This document shows positions 42,408-50,724 of a stretch of 64,000 nt of DNA, piece after piece. A program made the position numbers and the translations under genes. The notes beneath the pieces were generated by a model that worked only from the letters and a program-made list of their open reading frames with translations, did no database searches and had not been told where the DNA came from. The first letter of the stretch is position 1. Each line of letters begins with the position of its first letter. Origin of the DNA: Gemmatimonadales bacterium (GTDB lineage: Bacteria; Gemmatimonadota; Gemmatimonadetes; Gemmatimonadales; GWC2-71-9); assembly GCA_041390145.1 (NCBI GenBank), contig JAWKQM010000002.1, forward strand, positions 366,007 to 430,006, written 5' to 3'.

Positions 42408-43608
42408 CAAGCGCGCGCCGGCCAACCGGCCGCTCATCTTCATCTTCCTGACCGTCTTTCTCGACCTGCTCGGGGTGGGGATTCTTGTCCCCGTCATTCC
42501 CTATATCGTGGCGGAGTTCCGCAGCGACGCGCTCACCGTCGGGCTCCTCAGCCTGACTTTCGCCGCCGCGCAGTTCCTGGCCAGCCCCGTCCTCGGTGCC
42601 ATCTCCGACCGCGTCGGACGGCGGACCGTCCTCCTGCTGAGCGTGTTCGGCACCGGCGTCGGCTACTTCCTCTTCGGCTTCGCCCAGACGCTCTGGCTCC
42701 TGTTCCTGGCCCGGCTGCTCGACGGCTTCACCGGCGGCAACATCTCGACTGCCCAGGCGTACATCGCCGATGTGTCCGCGCCCGAGGACCGCGCCAAGAA
42801 CTTTGGCCTGGTCGGGGCCGCCTTCGGGCTCGGGTTCATCATCGGTCCGGCCCTCGGCGGCATTCTCAGCCACTGGAGCCTGCGGGCGCCGGCGTTTGCC
42901 GCGGGCATCCTCTCCCTGGCGACCATGACGCTCGGGTACTTCATCCTCCCGGAATCGCTGCCGCCGGCCAAGCGGACCCGCACCCCCTTCCGGCTCGCCG
43001 ACCTGCACCCCCTCGGTCACCTTGGCGAGGCCATCCGCCGACCGGGCGTCCGGCGGATCTTCGTGGCGTTCTTCGCCATCAGCTTCGCAATGGCGGGGCT
43101 CCAGTCGAACTACGCCGTCTACACCCGGGAACAGTTTGGCCTCGGACCACAGGGAACGGCCTGGCTCTTCACCATGGTCGGAATCATCAGCGTCCTGGTG
43201 CAAGGTGTCCTACTGCGCCGAATCCCGACCTCGGGTCGTGAGCGGGCCATCGCGATGGGCGGATTGACGGTGATGGCGCTGGGCTTCGCCGGCACCGCCT
43301 TCGCCCCCGCCGTCCGCTGGCTCTACCCGGCCACGGCCCTGCTCGCCTTCGGCAACGCCTCCGCCGCCCCGATGCTCACCGCCGAAGTGTCGCGAAGCGT
43401 CAGTGGCGCCGAACAGGGGAAGATCCTGGGCTCCATGCAGTCGGTGGCCAGTCTGACACGGATCCTCGGGCCGCTCTGGGCAGGCCTGGCGTTCGACCAT
43501 GTCGGGTACGGCGCGCCATACTGGACCGGTGCGCTCTGGGTGGTCGCGGGGCTGGCCGCCGCCTCGCTATCTTTCCGTCCGGCCGATCGGGCCCCACTGA
43601 CCTCTTGA
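42400..43608 (+). CDS. MFS transporter, DHA1/TetA-like
   Basis: 402 residues with 12 predicted helices. Motif A GAISDRVGRRTVLLL after helix 2, FLDLLGVGILVPVIPYI in helix 1 (the Asp typical of drug/H+ antiporters) and motif C-like GLGFIIGPALGG in helix 5 place it in the DHA1 drug:H+ antiporter group near TetA. The substrate cannot be told; tetracycline resistance should not be assumed. Start ATG lies within the nth C-terminus. Confidence 0.88.
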   Translation: MDSKRAPANRPLIFIFLTVFLDLLGVGILVPVIPYIVAEFRSDALTVGLLSLTFAAAQFLASPVLGAISDRVGRRTVLLLSVFGTGVGYFLFGFAQTLWLLFLARLLDGFTGGNISTAQAYIADVSAPEDRAKNFGLVGAAFGLGFIIGPALGGILSHWSLRAPAFAAGILSLATMTLGYFILPESLPPAKRTRTPFRLADLHPLGHLGEAIRRPGVRRIFVAFFAISFAMAGLQSNYAVYTREQFGLGPQGTAWLFTMVGIISVLVQGVLLRRIPTSGRERAIAMGGLTVMALGFAGTAFAPAVRWLYPATALLAFGNASAAPMLTAEVSRSVSGAEQGKILGSMQSVASLTRILGPLWAGLAFDHVGYGAPYWTGALWVVAGLAAASLSFRPADRAPLTS

Positions 43609-43630
43609 CTCACTTCCTACGGACTCCCTG

Positions 43631-44077
43631 ATGAAGACCGCCACCATCGTGACCAGCCGCGGCACCATCGTCGCCGACCTCTTTGACGATGAGACCCCGG
43701 GCACGGTCGCCAACTTCGAGAAGCTGGCCAACGAGAAGTTCTACGACGGCACCCGCTTTCACCGGGTCATCCCGAACTTCATGATCCAGGGGGGCGACCC
43801 GCTCAGCCGGGACGCGAACAACCCGCGCGTCGGCACCGGCGGCCCCGGCTACACCATCAAGTGCGAAACAGATAAGAACACCCACCGGCACGTCGCCGGC
43901 ACGCTGTCGATGGCGCACGCGGGCAAGAATACCGGCGGCAGCCAGTTCTTCATCTGCCATTCGCCACAGGGGCACCTCGATCGCGTCCATACCGTCTTCG
44001 GGCAAGTCACCGACGGCATGGATATCGTGAACGCGATTCAGAAGAACGACGTCATCGAGTCGATCCGCGTCGGATGA
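43631..44077 (+). CDS. Cyclophilin-type peptidyl-prolyl isomerase
   Basis: 148 residues, cytoplasmic (no signal peptide). Active-site blocks FHRVIPNFMIQGGDP (catalytic Arg, Phe, Gln), GTLSMAHAGKNTGGSQFFIC and HLDRVHTVFGQV are intact. Catalyses cis-trans isomerisation at proline bonds during folding. The stop overlaps the next ATG (ATGA). Confidence 0.95.
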   Translation: MKTATIVTSRGTIVADLFDDETPGTVANFEKLANEKFYDGTRFHRVIPNFMIQGGDPLSRDANNPRVGTGGPGYTIKCETDKNTHRHVAGTLSMAHAGKNTGGSQFFICHSPQGHLDRVHTVFGQVTDGMDIVNAIQKNDVIESIRVG

Positions 44078-44487
44078 GCTTGCGGCTCGATTTTGCGGTC
44101 ATCGCCGACTACGCCCTGGTCGACCAGCAGGGCAAGCTCTCCGTGCTCGGCATCTTCCAGCACGTTTGGGTGGCCGAATTCCCGACCGTCCACCCGCGGA
44201 CCCACCTGGTGCTGCGGGTCCGCGGGCGCCGCACCGACATCGGCACCCACGCGATCCGGATCCGGTTCGTCGATGAGGATGACACCGAACTGCTGGGTGG
44301 CGAGGGAAGCGTCCAGTTCGGCGAGCCGCCCGCCGGTGTCACCGAAGTTGAGGCGGGGGCGGTGCTTGTCTTCGACGTGCCCCTCCCCCGGGCCGGTGCC
44401 TTTGCCTTCGAAATCTCCCTCGATGGAGCTGGCGTGACCCGGGTCCCCCTGACGGCAAGCCAGGCCAAGGCCATTGGCGCCCACTGA
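44074..44487 (+). CDS. DUF6941-like beta-sandwich protein
   Basis: 137 residues, all-beta pattern (LRLDFAVIADYALVDQQGKLSVLGIFQHVW, THLVLRVRGRR, FAFEISLDGAGVTRVPL). The opening F-x-V-I-A-D-x-A-x-x-D-x-x-G-K-L-x-x-L-G-I-F resembles the DUF6941 family, whose function is unknown. Translationally coupled to the cyclophilin (ATGA). Confidence 0.6.
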   Translation: MSLRLDFAVIADYALVDQQGKLSVLGIFQHVWVAEFPTVHPRTHLVLRVRGRRTDIGTHAIRIRFVDEDDTELLGGEGSVQFGEPPAGVTEVEAGAVLVFDVPLPRAGAFAFEISLDGAGVTRVPLTASQAKAIGAH

Positions 44488-44527
44488 GTCGTTAGCCGAC
44501 TTGCCGGGTCGGGTATGAAAGTCGGCT

Positions 44528-44557
44528 TTGACAACCCTTTCCTTCGCACGATATGTT
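44528..44557 (+). promoter_or_regulatory. Candidate sigma-70 promoter for the FadL-SGNH pair
   Basis: Perfect -35 TTGACA, 18-base spacer, then TATGTT, about 66 bases upstream of the FadL-family ATG, in a locally A/T-richer stretch. This is the best vegetative-type promoter match I found in the window. Confidence 0.6.
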
Positions 44558-44623
44558 TTTGCTGTCTCTCCCGCCGGGTTCGCCCGGAGCGTCCCTGAAG
44601 TCGTCCCGAATTGGAGTCCACGT

Positions 44624-46012
44624 ATGCGACGGTTCCAGGTTTGGATTGCCGCCGGGGTATTGACCGCCATTCTGGTCATGCCACGTTCGGCCGAAGCCCA
44701 AGGGTTTAGTGTCAATGAACAGGGTTCGTGCGCCATGGGCCGCGGCGGCACCGGCGTGGCCTCACCCTGTGCCGACGGCTCGGCCATCTTCTACAACCCT
44801 GCGGGGTTGATCCTCCCCAACGGCAAGGGCGTAGTCAGCGGTGGCGCCACGATGATCCGCGCGACGGGCGACTTCACCAACAGCGCCACCGGTGAGGTCA
44901 GCAGTCTCGTCGAGCAGACCCACCCGGTCCCGGCCGTCTACGTGGGATACGGCGTGACCGATGAGGCGACCATCGGCTTCGGCATCTTTGCCCCGTACGG
45001 CCTGGCCATCGAATGGCCGGACGACGCCCAGGGCCGCTTTCTCGGCTATTACAGCTCGGTCAAGGGCATCTACTTCCAGCCCACCTTCGGCCTCAAGGCC
45101 GGCAAGCGCCTGAGCTTCGGCATCGGGCTCGACATCGCCAGCTCCAGCGTCGAGCTCAAGCAGCGGGTGGACCTCGCCGACCAGCTGGTGCCCGGCGGCG
45201 GCGGAATCACCTTCGCCAACCTCGGCATCGCCTACGGGACGGACTTTGCCAACGTGCAGCTGACCGGCAACGACCTCTCGACCGGCTTTCACCTCGGCGC
45301 CATCGCCCAGGTCACCGACAACCTCTCCTTCGGCATCCGGTATCTCTCGAAGCAGACGGTCAACATCGATGACGGCCAGGCCACCATCACCCAGGTGTCC
45401 ACCGGTCTCTACCTGGCGCCCGGCAACCCGCTGGGCCTGCCGGCCGGCACGCCGGTCGACGCCCTCGTGGCGCCGCAATTCCAGCCCGGCGGCAAGCTGG
45501 TCGACCAGGGCGGCACCGCCATCCTGCCGTATCCGGCCCAGCTCAACATGGGTCTGACGCTCAAGGCCACCGAGAAGCTCACCTTGCTCGGCGACGTCGG
45601 CATCCAGTTCTGGAATGTCTGGGAGACGCTGCCGCTCAACTTCAGCCTGCTCGGCGACGAGACCATCGTGGAGAGCTATCGCAACTCGACCTCGTGGCGG
45701 CTCGGCGCCGAGTACACGGTGGGATCCAAGTCCACCGCCCGCCTCGGCTTCGTCGCCCACAACGCGGCGGCCCCCGACCAGACCGTGACCCCGAACCTGC
45801 CGGAAGCGGCGCGCACCGAGTTCACGGCCGGCTTCGGCTCGCACCTCTCCGACCGGTTTGGATTTGACGTCGCCTACCAGTACATCGATCAGGCTGACCG
45901 CCAGGGACGGTCCGGCAACGGCGGCATGGCCGTGCCGACCACGGCATTGAACGACGGACTCTACACGTTCAGCGCGAACCTCCTCGGCATCACCCTGACT
46001 TACTCGTTCTGA
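44624..46012 (+). CDS. FadL/TodX-type outer-membrane transport protein
   Basis: 462 residues. The start (MRRFQVWIAAG) gives a signal peptide ending RSAEAQG, with GGAG upstream. The mature N-terminus GFSVNEQGSCAMGRGGTGVASPCADGS followed by AIFYNPAGL is the FadL family hallmark (N-terminal hatch with the NPAG motif). The rest is alternating beta-strand and it ends in ITLTYSF with a terminal Phe. Carries long-chain fatty acids or other hydrophobic molecules across the outer membrane. The SGNH lipoprotein gene follows by 17 bp. Confidence 0.92.
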   Translation: MRRFQVWIAAGVLTAILVMPRSAEAQGFSVNEQGSCAMGRGGTGVASPCADGSAIFYNPAGLILPNGKGVVSGGATMIRATGDFTNSATGEVSSLVEQTHPVPAVYVGYGVTDEATIGFGIFAPYGLAIEWPDDAQGRFLGYYSSVKGIYFQPTFGLKAGKRLSFGIGLDIASSSVELKQRVDLADQLVPGGGGITFANLGIAYGTDFANVQLTGNDLSTGFHLGAIAQVTDNLSFGIRYLSKQTVNIDDGQATITQVSTGLYLAPGNPLGLPAGTPVDALVAPQFQPGGKLVDQGGTAILPYPAQLNMGLTLKATEKLTLLGDVGIQFWNVWETLPLNFSLLGDETIVESYRNSTSWRLGAEYTVGSKSTARLGFVAHNAAAPDQTVTPNLPEAARTEFTAGFGSHLSDRFGFDVAYQYIDQADRQGRSGNGGMAVPTTALNDGLYTFSANLLGITLTYSF

Positions 46013-46029
46013 TCGGGAGATCACAGCAT

Positions 46030-47271
46030 ATGCAGCGCATCCGAGTGGCCGCGGCTCTCTTGCTGGCGCTCCCCCTCCTGGCGGGGTGCTACGACAACGA
46101 TCCGCTGAACGCGCCCGACCTCTCCACGAGCAATGGTCTCATGGAGCGGTACGTGGCCATGGGCAACAGCATCACCGCCGGCTATCAGTCCGGCGGCATC
46201 AACGACAGCACGCAGCAGCGCTCGTACGCGGTGCTCTTTGCCAACCGCGCGAACGCGACGTTCTACGTGCCATCCCTCCAGGGACGCGGCTGCGCGCCCC
46301 CGCTCACCAACAACGTCACGCAGACCCGGGTCGGTGGCGGTACCGCCAGCACCTGCGACCTCCGCGCCAACGAGCGGATGCCGTTCGTCAGCAACGTCGC
46401 CGTGCCCGGCGCCACCTCGTTCTCGCCGAACGACAACATGATCGCCTTTGCCAACAGCAACGCGCTCACCACGTTCATCCTCGGCGGCCGGACCCAGAAT
46501 CAGGCAATGCTGGACGCCAACCCGACCTTCGTGACCGCCTGGATCGGCAATAACGACGTCCTCGGTGCGCTCACCAGCCAGTCAAATCCCGGGAACTCGG
46601 CCCTCATCACGCCGCTCGCGGTGTTCGAGGCCAACTACTCGACCATGCTCGACACGATTCAGATGACCGGCGCGGCCACCACCCTGATTGGCGTCACGGA
46701 CGTCTCGGTCATCCCGTATTCCTCGCGGACCGCCATCTACTACTGCCTGACCTACGTCGATCCGGCCCGCTGCCAGGCCCCGCTTCCGACCACCCCGGAC
46801 CCGAATCTGGCCGGTCTCGAGGCGGCTGGCTTCTGGACCGTCGACGTGAACTGTGCCGCCCCGGCCGGTCTCGCCACGCTGATCCCGTGGACCAAGGCGG
46901 TGCCGCTGCTGGCCGCCGCCGCCGGTGGCGTGGCCCAGACCATGGACTGCTCCAATGACGCCCTGGTAGTCACCCCATCCGAACTGACCGCGATGCAGAC
47001 CGCCGTGGGTCAATACAACGCCTACATCGAGTCGGAAGCCGCCAGCCGCGGGATGGCCTACCTGGATGTGAACCCGCCGCTCCTGGCTCTCGCTGCCACC
47101 GGCGCGATCCCGCCGATCCCGGACCTCCTCCCGGCGCTCGCCGGCGGGTCGGTCGGGTTTGGCCCTTACTTCACCCTCGACGGCGTCCACCCCTCCACGC
47201 TGGCCCACCAGCTCGTGGCGGACTCGCTCGTCTCCGCGGTGAACCAGTTCTTCGGGACCAATATCCCCTGA
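46030..47271 (+). CDS. SGNH/GDSL-type hydrolase lipoprotein
   Basis: 413 residues with lipoprotein signal MQRIRVAAALLLALPLLAGC (Cys20 lipid-attached). Block I MGNSITAGYQSGG supplies the nucleophile Ser, block III WIGNNDVL the oxyanion Asn, and block V DGVHPSTLAH the Asp/His pair, so all catalytic residues of an SGNH esterase are present. Several Cys pairs (GCAPP, TCDLRA, YYCLTY, DPARCQ, NCAAP, DCSND) suggest disulfides in an extracytoplasmic enzyme. Placed behind a FadL-type porin, it probably releases fatty acids for uptake at the outer membrane. Confidence 0.9.
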   Translation: MQRIRVAAALLLALPLLAGCYDNDPLNAPDLSTSNGLMERYVAMGNSITAGYQSGGINDSTQQRSYAVLFANRANATFYVPSLQGRGCAPPLTNNVTQTRVGGGTASTCDLRANERMPFVSNVAVPGATSFSPNDNMIAFANSNALTTFILGGRTQNQAMLDANPTFVTAWIGNNDVLGALTSQSNPGNSALITPLAVFEANYSTMLDTIQMTGAATTLIGVTDVSVIPYSSRTAIYYCLTYVDPARCQAPLPTTPDPNLAGLEAAGFWTVDVNCAAPAGLATLIPWTKAVPLLAAAAGGVAQTMDCSNDALVVTPSELTAMQTAVGQYNAYIESEAASRGMAYLDVNPPLLALAATGAIPPIPDLLPALAGGSVGFGPYFTLDGVHPSTLAHQLVADSLVSAVNQFFGTNIP

Positions 47272-47299
47272 TCGGCTGAACATCACCGATTCGACCGCG

Positions 47300-47340
47300 A
47301 AGGGCGGCGGGCCAGATCTGGCCCGCCGCCCTTTCGCTTT
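47300..47340 (+). terminator. Long-palindrome terminator after the FadL-SGNH pair
   Basis: A perfect 17-bp-per-arm palindrome (AAGGGCGGCGGGCCAGA and its complement, no spacer) lies 28 bases past the SGNH stop and is followed by CGCTTTCC. The hairpin is very stable; the T-tract is short. The A/T ends of the palindrome would also let it act in the other direction. Confidence 0.75.
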
Positions 47341-47405
47341 CCGGGACCCTCGTACTCCTGCCCCGCACCCCCTTAGCTTTCAGGCTTGACTCCCGAGGAG
47401 ATCGT

Positions 47406-47990
47406 ATGACACTCACCCGCGGCCAGGCGCTCGCCCTGGTCCACGAATACACGGCCTCCGACGCCCTGCGGAAGCACATGTATGCCGTTGAAATCGCCAT
47501 GCGCGCCATGGCGACGCGCGCCGGCGAAGACCCCGACGCCTGGGGCGCCGTCGGGCTCCTCCATGACTTTGACTATGAGCGGTTTCCCAATGCCGCCCAC
47601 GCCCCCGACGCCGAGCACCCCAGCGAGGGTGTGCGCATCCTGGCCGGCCTCGGCGCGCCTGAGGAGTGGCAGCGGGCGATCCTCGGCCATGCCGCCTATA
47701 CCGGGGTGTCGCGGGACACGCCCATGGCCCGCGCCCTCTTTGCCGTGGACGAACTCTGCGGATTCCTCGTGGCGTGCGCCCTCGTGCGCCCCTCACGCTC
47801 CCTCGCCGACCTCGAGCCGAGGAGCGTCCTCAAGAAGCTCAAGGACAAGGCCTTTGCCCGGGGCGTGAGCCGCGAGGATGTCCGCCTGGGGGCGGAAGAA
47901 CTGGGATGGCCCCTCGACGAACTGATACTCTTCCTGCTCGAGGCCCTGCGCCCACACGAAGCGGTGCTGGGGCTCGGCTCGACGGGATGA
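47406..47990 (+). CDS. HD-domain hydrolase
   Basis: 194 residues preceded by GAGGAGAT. The metal motif is seen as RKHMYAVEIAMRAM, LLHDFDYERFP (the HD pair) and ILGHAAYTG, with a later Asp in AVDELCGFLVACAL. Members hydrolyse nucleotides or other phosphate esters; the substrate is not predictable. The stop overlaps the PLD gene start (ATGA), so the two are coupled. Confidence 0.82.
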   Translation: MTLTRGQALALVHEYTASDALRKHMYAVEIAMRAMATRAGEDPDAWGAVGLLHDFDYERFPNAAHAPDAEHPSEGVRILAGLGAPEEWQRAILGHAAYTGVSRDTPMARALFAVDELCGFLVACALVRPSRSLADLEPRSVLKKLKDKAFARGVSREDVRLGAEELGWPLDELILFLLEALRPHEAVLGLGSTG

Positions 47991-49372
47991 GCACCCAGGC
48001 CGTCGCCACGCTCGCCGAGCGCTCGCTCGCCCGGGCCGGAGGCACGCGCTTCATTCCGGGAAACGCCACCAAGCTTCTCCTCGACGGGCCGCAGGTGTAT
48101 CCCGCGATGATCGAGGCCATCGAACAGGCCACGCGTTGGGTGCATCTCGAGAACTACATCATTCGCGACGACGTGACCGGGCGCCGATTCTGTTCCGCCC
48201 TGATCGCACAGGCGCGAGCGGGCGTCGCGGTGCGGTTCCTGACCGACTGGCTGGGGAGCCGGAGCCTTGGACACCGGCTCGCGTCCGAGCTCGCGGCGGC
48301 CGGCGTGGAGTTCCGCCGCTTCAACCCTCCCCGCCTTCTCGACCTGCTCGGCAACATCGCCCGGGATCACCGGAAGCTGCTGGTTACCGACGCCGGCACG
48401 GCATTCATCGGCGGACTCTGCATCGGCGATGAATGGGCGGGAGAGCCGGACCGGGGCATTCCGCCCTGGCGCGACACCGCGATCCAGATCGACGGGCCTG
48501 CGGCGATGGCGTTGGACCAGGCCTTCGAGCAGATCTGGGTCCTGGACGGCGGGACGATGCCCCCGGGACGACACGCCGGCGAGTTTGCGTCGGCGGGCGA
48601 TGCCGAAGTCGGGGTCGTCGTCGGTGAACCGCGGCGGGCTCGCATCCAGCGCATCGTGGAGTTGCTGGCTGCCGGTGCCGAGGAGAGACTCTGGATCACC
48701 GATGCCTACCTCGTCGCCCCCCGGTCCCTCTTTCAGTCGCTCCTCGACGCCGCCCGCAGCGGCGTGGACGTGCGCCTCCTCCTGCCCGGCGCGAGCGACC
48801 TCCCGGTCATCCGGAACCTCAGCCGGATCGGCTATCGAGCGCTCCTGGAAGCCGGCGTGCGCATCTTCGAGTGGAGCGGCCCGATGCTGCACGCGAAGAC
48901 CATCGTGGCCGATGGCGCCTGGTGCCGGGTGGGCTCGAGCAACCTCAACAGCTCAAGCCTCCTGGGAAATTACGAGTTGGATGTCCTCCTCCACGACCCC
49001 AAGCTGGGCAACCAGCTTGAAGCCCAGTTCCGGCGCGACATGGCCCAGAGCGCGGAGGTGCACTCGCACCCCAGGCGCCTCGGGCACACCCTGGAGCGAG
49101 TGGTCCCCGACTCCGAGGAATATCCCGCGCCAACGCTCCCCCATCCGCGCCGGCGGTTCCGGGAGGCTCGCCGCCGGACAGGCCTGACCGTCCGCGGCCT
49201 CGCCAGCGCCGCCCAGCGGTCCATTTTCGGGCCGGTCGCTGTCGGGCTGGCCGCGCTCGGTCTCCTCTTCATCATCCTCCCCAGAACGATGGGCATTGTC
49301 GTGGCCGCGCTCTGCGCCTGGCTGGCCATCGGGGCCGGAGCTCAGGCGTTCCGTAGCCGAATCGACACGTGA
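47987..49372 (+). CDS. Cardiolipin synthase-like phospholipase D protein
   Basis: 461 residues with two HKD half-sites, HRKLLVTD and HAKTIVAD, each followed by the GG/GS-S-N element (IGGLCIGDEW, GSSNLNSSSL). Domain order matches cardiolipin synthases that join two phosphatidylglycerol molecules. Unlike E. coli ClsA, the membrane segments are at the C-terminus (VAVGLAALGLLFIILP and IVVAALCAWLAIGAGA), not the N-terminus. Function as a synthase rather than another PLD is inferred. Confidence 0.85.
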   Translation: MSTQAVATLAERSLARAGGTRFIPGNATKLLLDGPQVYPAMIEAIEQATRWVHLENYIIRDDVTGRRFCSALIAQARAGVAVRFLTDWLGSRSLGHRLASELAAAGVEFRRFNPPRLLDLLGNIARDHRKLLVTDAGTAFIGGLCIGDEWAGEPDRGIPPWRDTAIQIDGPAAMALDQAFEQIWVLDGGTMPPGRHAGEFASAGDAEVGVVVGEPRRARIQRIVELLAAGAEERLWITDAYLVAPRSLFQSLLDAARSGVDVRLLLPGASDLPVIRNLSRIGYRALLEAGVRIFEWSGPMLHAKTIVADGAWCRVGSSNLNSSSLLGNYELDVLLHDPKLGNQLEAQFRRDMAQSAEVHSHPRRLGHTLERVVPDSEEYPAPTLPHPRRRFREARRRTGLTVRGLASAAQRSIFGPVAVGLAALGLLFIILPRTMGIVVAALCAWLAIGAGAQAFRSRIDT

Positions 49373-49414
49373 ACCCCGCCCGCCCTGCCCCCCGCTCAAC
49401 GCTTTCCAGCCCTC

Positions 49415-49969
49415 ATGCGTAACCCCAACGTGACCGATGCCGAGCTGGCCGCGCAGGCGTGCGGCGGGAGCAGCGAGGCCTTCGGGGCGCTCGTCGAGCG
49501 CCACGCTGACCGGGCCCGACGGGTGGCGCGAGCCGCCCTCCTGGACCCGCACGACGCAGACGACGCGGTGCAGGACGCCCTCTTTTCCGCGTGGCGGGCG
49601 ATCGGCCGGTTCGACCCCGCGAGGCCGTTTGGGCCGTGGTTCATGAAGATCGTGGTCAATGCCGCGGCGGACCTGCGGCGCCGCAGGAAGCTCCGGCGGA
49701 CCGAGGAGATCCCCGCGGCCACGGCGGACACCGGTTCGATGCCTGACCGGGACACCGACCGGGCGCTCCTGCGAGAGGCGCTGGACCGGGCCCTGGCCAC
49801 GCTGCCGGAGCGACGACGAATGGCCCTCGTGCTTCACGACGCCGAGGGATATGTGCACGAGGAGATCGCCACGATGCTTGGCGTCCCGGTCGGCACGGTC
49901 CGGTCCGATGTGTTTCACGCTCGCCGCGCCATGCGCACGGCCCTGGATTCGATGGGAGGAAATCGCTGA
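49415..49969 (+). CDS. ECF-type RNA polymerase sigma factor
   Basis: 184 residues. Region 2 includes DADDAVQDALFSAWRAIGRFDPARPFGPW. Region 4 includes LPERRRMALVLHDAEGYVHEEIATMLGVPVGTVRSDVFHARRAM, the helix-turn-helix. No region 3, as expected for an ECF sigma. The stop overlaps the next ATG by one base (TGATG). The downstream chain of small exported protein, TolC and ABC efflux genes is the likely regulon core, which would also imply autoregulation. Confidence 0.93.
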   Translation: MRNPNVTDAELAAQACGGSSEAFGALVERHADRARRVARAALLDPHDADDAVQDALFSAWRAIGRFDPARPFGPWFMKIVVNAAADLRRRRKLRRTEEIPAATADTGSMPDRDTDRALLREALDRALATLPERRRMALVLHDAEGYVHEEIATMLGVPVGTVRSDVFHARRAMRTALDSMGGNR

Positions 49970-50313
49970 TGACCGAACACAACGAATTCACTGCCGCACG
50001 TGACGAGGACCTTGGCGCCCTGCTCCGTGCCCACCTTTCCGCTCCGGATGATGAGGCGTTCGCCGCCCGGATGCGTGTCGCGGCGGTCGCCGTGGCAGAC
50101 GAGACCGCCTGGCGCTCGGTCGCCCGATGGACCCTCCCCGGGCTGGCGGCCGCCGCGATCGTCCTGGCGGTGCTGGGCGCAACGCTGGGTGGCACGACCA
50201 CGCAGCCGACCGCGCGCGCCACGGCAGGCTCGGCGGCGGGTTCACTCGTGGAACTGGCAAGCGACACCTCACCCGCAGGCAGCGCGGCGCTGCTCGCGGT
50301 CATGGCCTACTGA
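49969..50313 (+). CDS. Single-pass membrane protein, putative anti-sigma factor
   Basis: 114 residues. About 1-55 is a cytoplasmic acidic/helical part (DEDLGALLRAHLSAPDDEAFAARMRVAAV). One membrane helix follows (WTLPGLAAAAIVLAVLGATLG), then a short Thr/Ala/Gly-rich extracytoplasmic tail. Coupled to the ECF sigma gene (TGATG), which is the standard place for its anti-sigma. It has no His-x3-Cys-x2-Cys zinc site and no cysteine at all, so if it is the anti-sigma it is of a non-ZAS, redox-insensitive type. Confidence 0.65.
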   Translation: MTEHNEFTAARDEDLGALLRAHLSAPDDEAFAARMRVAAVAVADETAWRSVARWTLPGLAAAAIVLAVLGATLGGTTTQPTARATAGSAAGSLVELASDTSPAGSAALLAVMAY

Positions 50314-50331
50314 GCCGGAGAGCACGCAACG

Positions 50332-50724
50332 ATGAGCAAGTCCACCCGCACGGCCACGCTCCTCCTGCTGGCCGCCTTCACCCTCGGGGTGATCGCGGGC
50401 ATCGGTGGCGTGGCCCTCTATCGCCGCCCGCCCGGCATCGGGCACTCCGCCGGACCTTCGGGGTACCTCTCTCGTCTGTCGAAGGACCTGGAGCTGACGC
50501 CGACCCAGCGTGACAGTGTCGGCGCGATCCTCAAGCGCTTCGAGCCAGGCATGGATTCGATCTGGCAGGACATTCGTCCGAAGTTTGAAACCCTCCGTGC
50601 GGCACTCCGTGCGGACATCAACGCACAACTCAACCCCGACCAGCAACGCCACTACGCTGAGCTTCTGGAACGCCAGGACGCCCGGCGCCGCAACGGCAAG
50701 GACGCCTCGAATGCACCTCGCTAG
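50332..50724 (+). CDS. Spy/CpxP-like periplasmic protein, membrane anchored
   Basis: 130 residues. N-terminal hydrophobic segment (ATLLLLAAFTLGVIAGIGGVALY) serves as anchor or uncleaved signal. The helical body YLSRLSKDLELTPTQRDSVGAIL...LRADINAQLNPDQQRHYAELLERQDARRR has the LTPxQ and LNPxQ pair of Spy/CpxP/heavy-metal-sensor (CnrX-like) folds. Likely a stress sensor or chaperone acting with the sigma/anti-sigma pair in front. Its end overlaps the TolC gene by 14 bp. Confidence 0.75.
   Translation: MSKSTRTATLLLLAAFTLGVIAGIGGVALYRRPPGIGHSAGPSGYLSRLSKDLELTPTQRDSVGAILKRFEPGMDSIWQDIRPKFETLRAALRADINAQLNPDQQRHYAELLERQDARRRNGKDASNAPR

Noticed and set aside
42400..43608. Calling the MFS protein a tetracycline resistance determinant
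   Set aside because: It shares DHA1 motifs with TetA, but those are general to drug/H+ antiporters; substrate cannot be read from the sequence.
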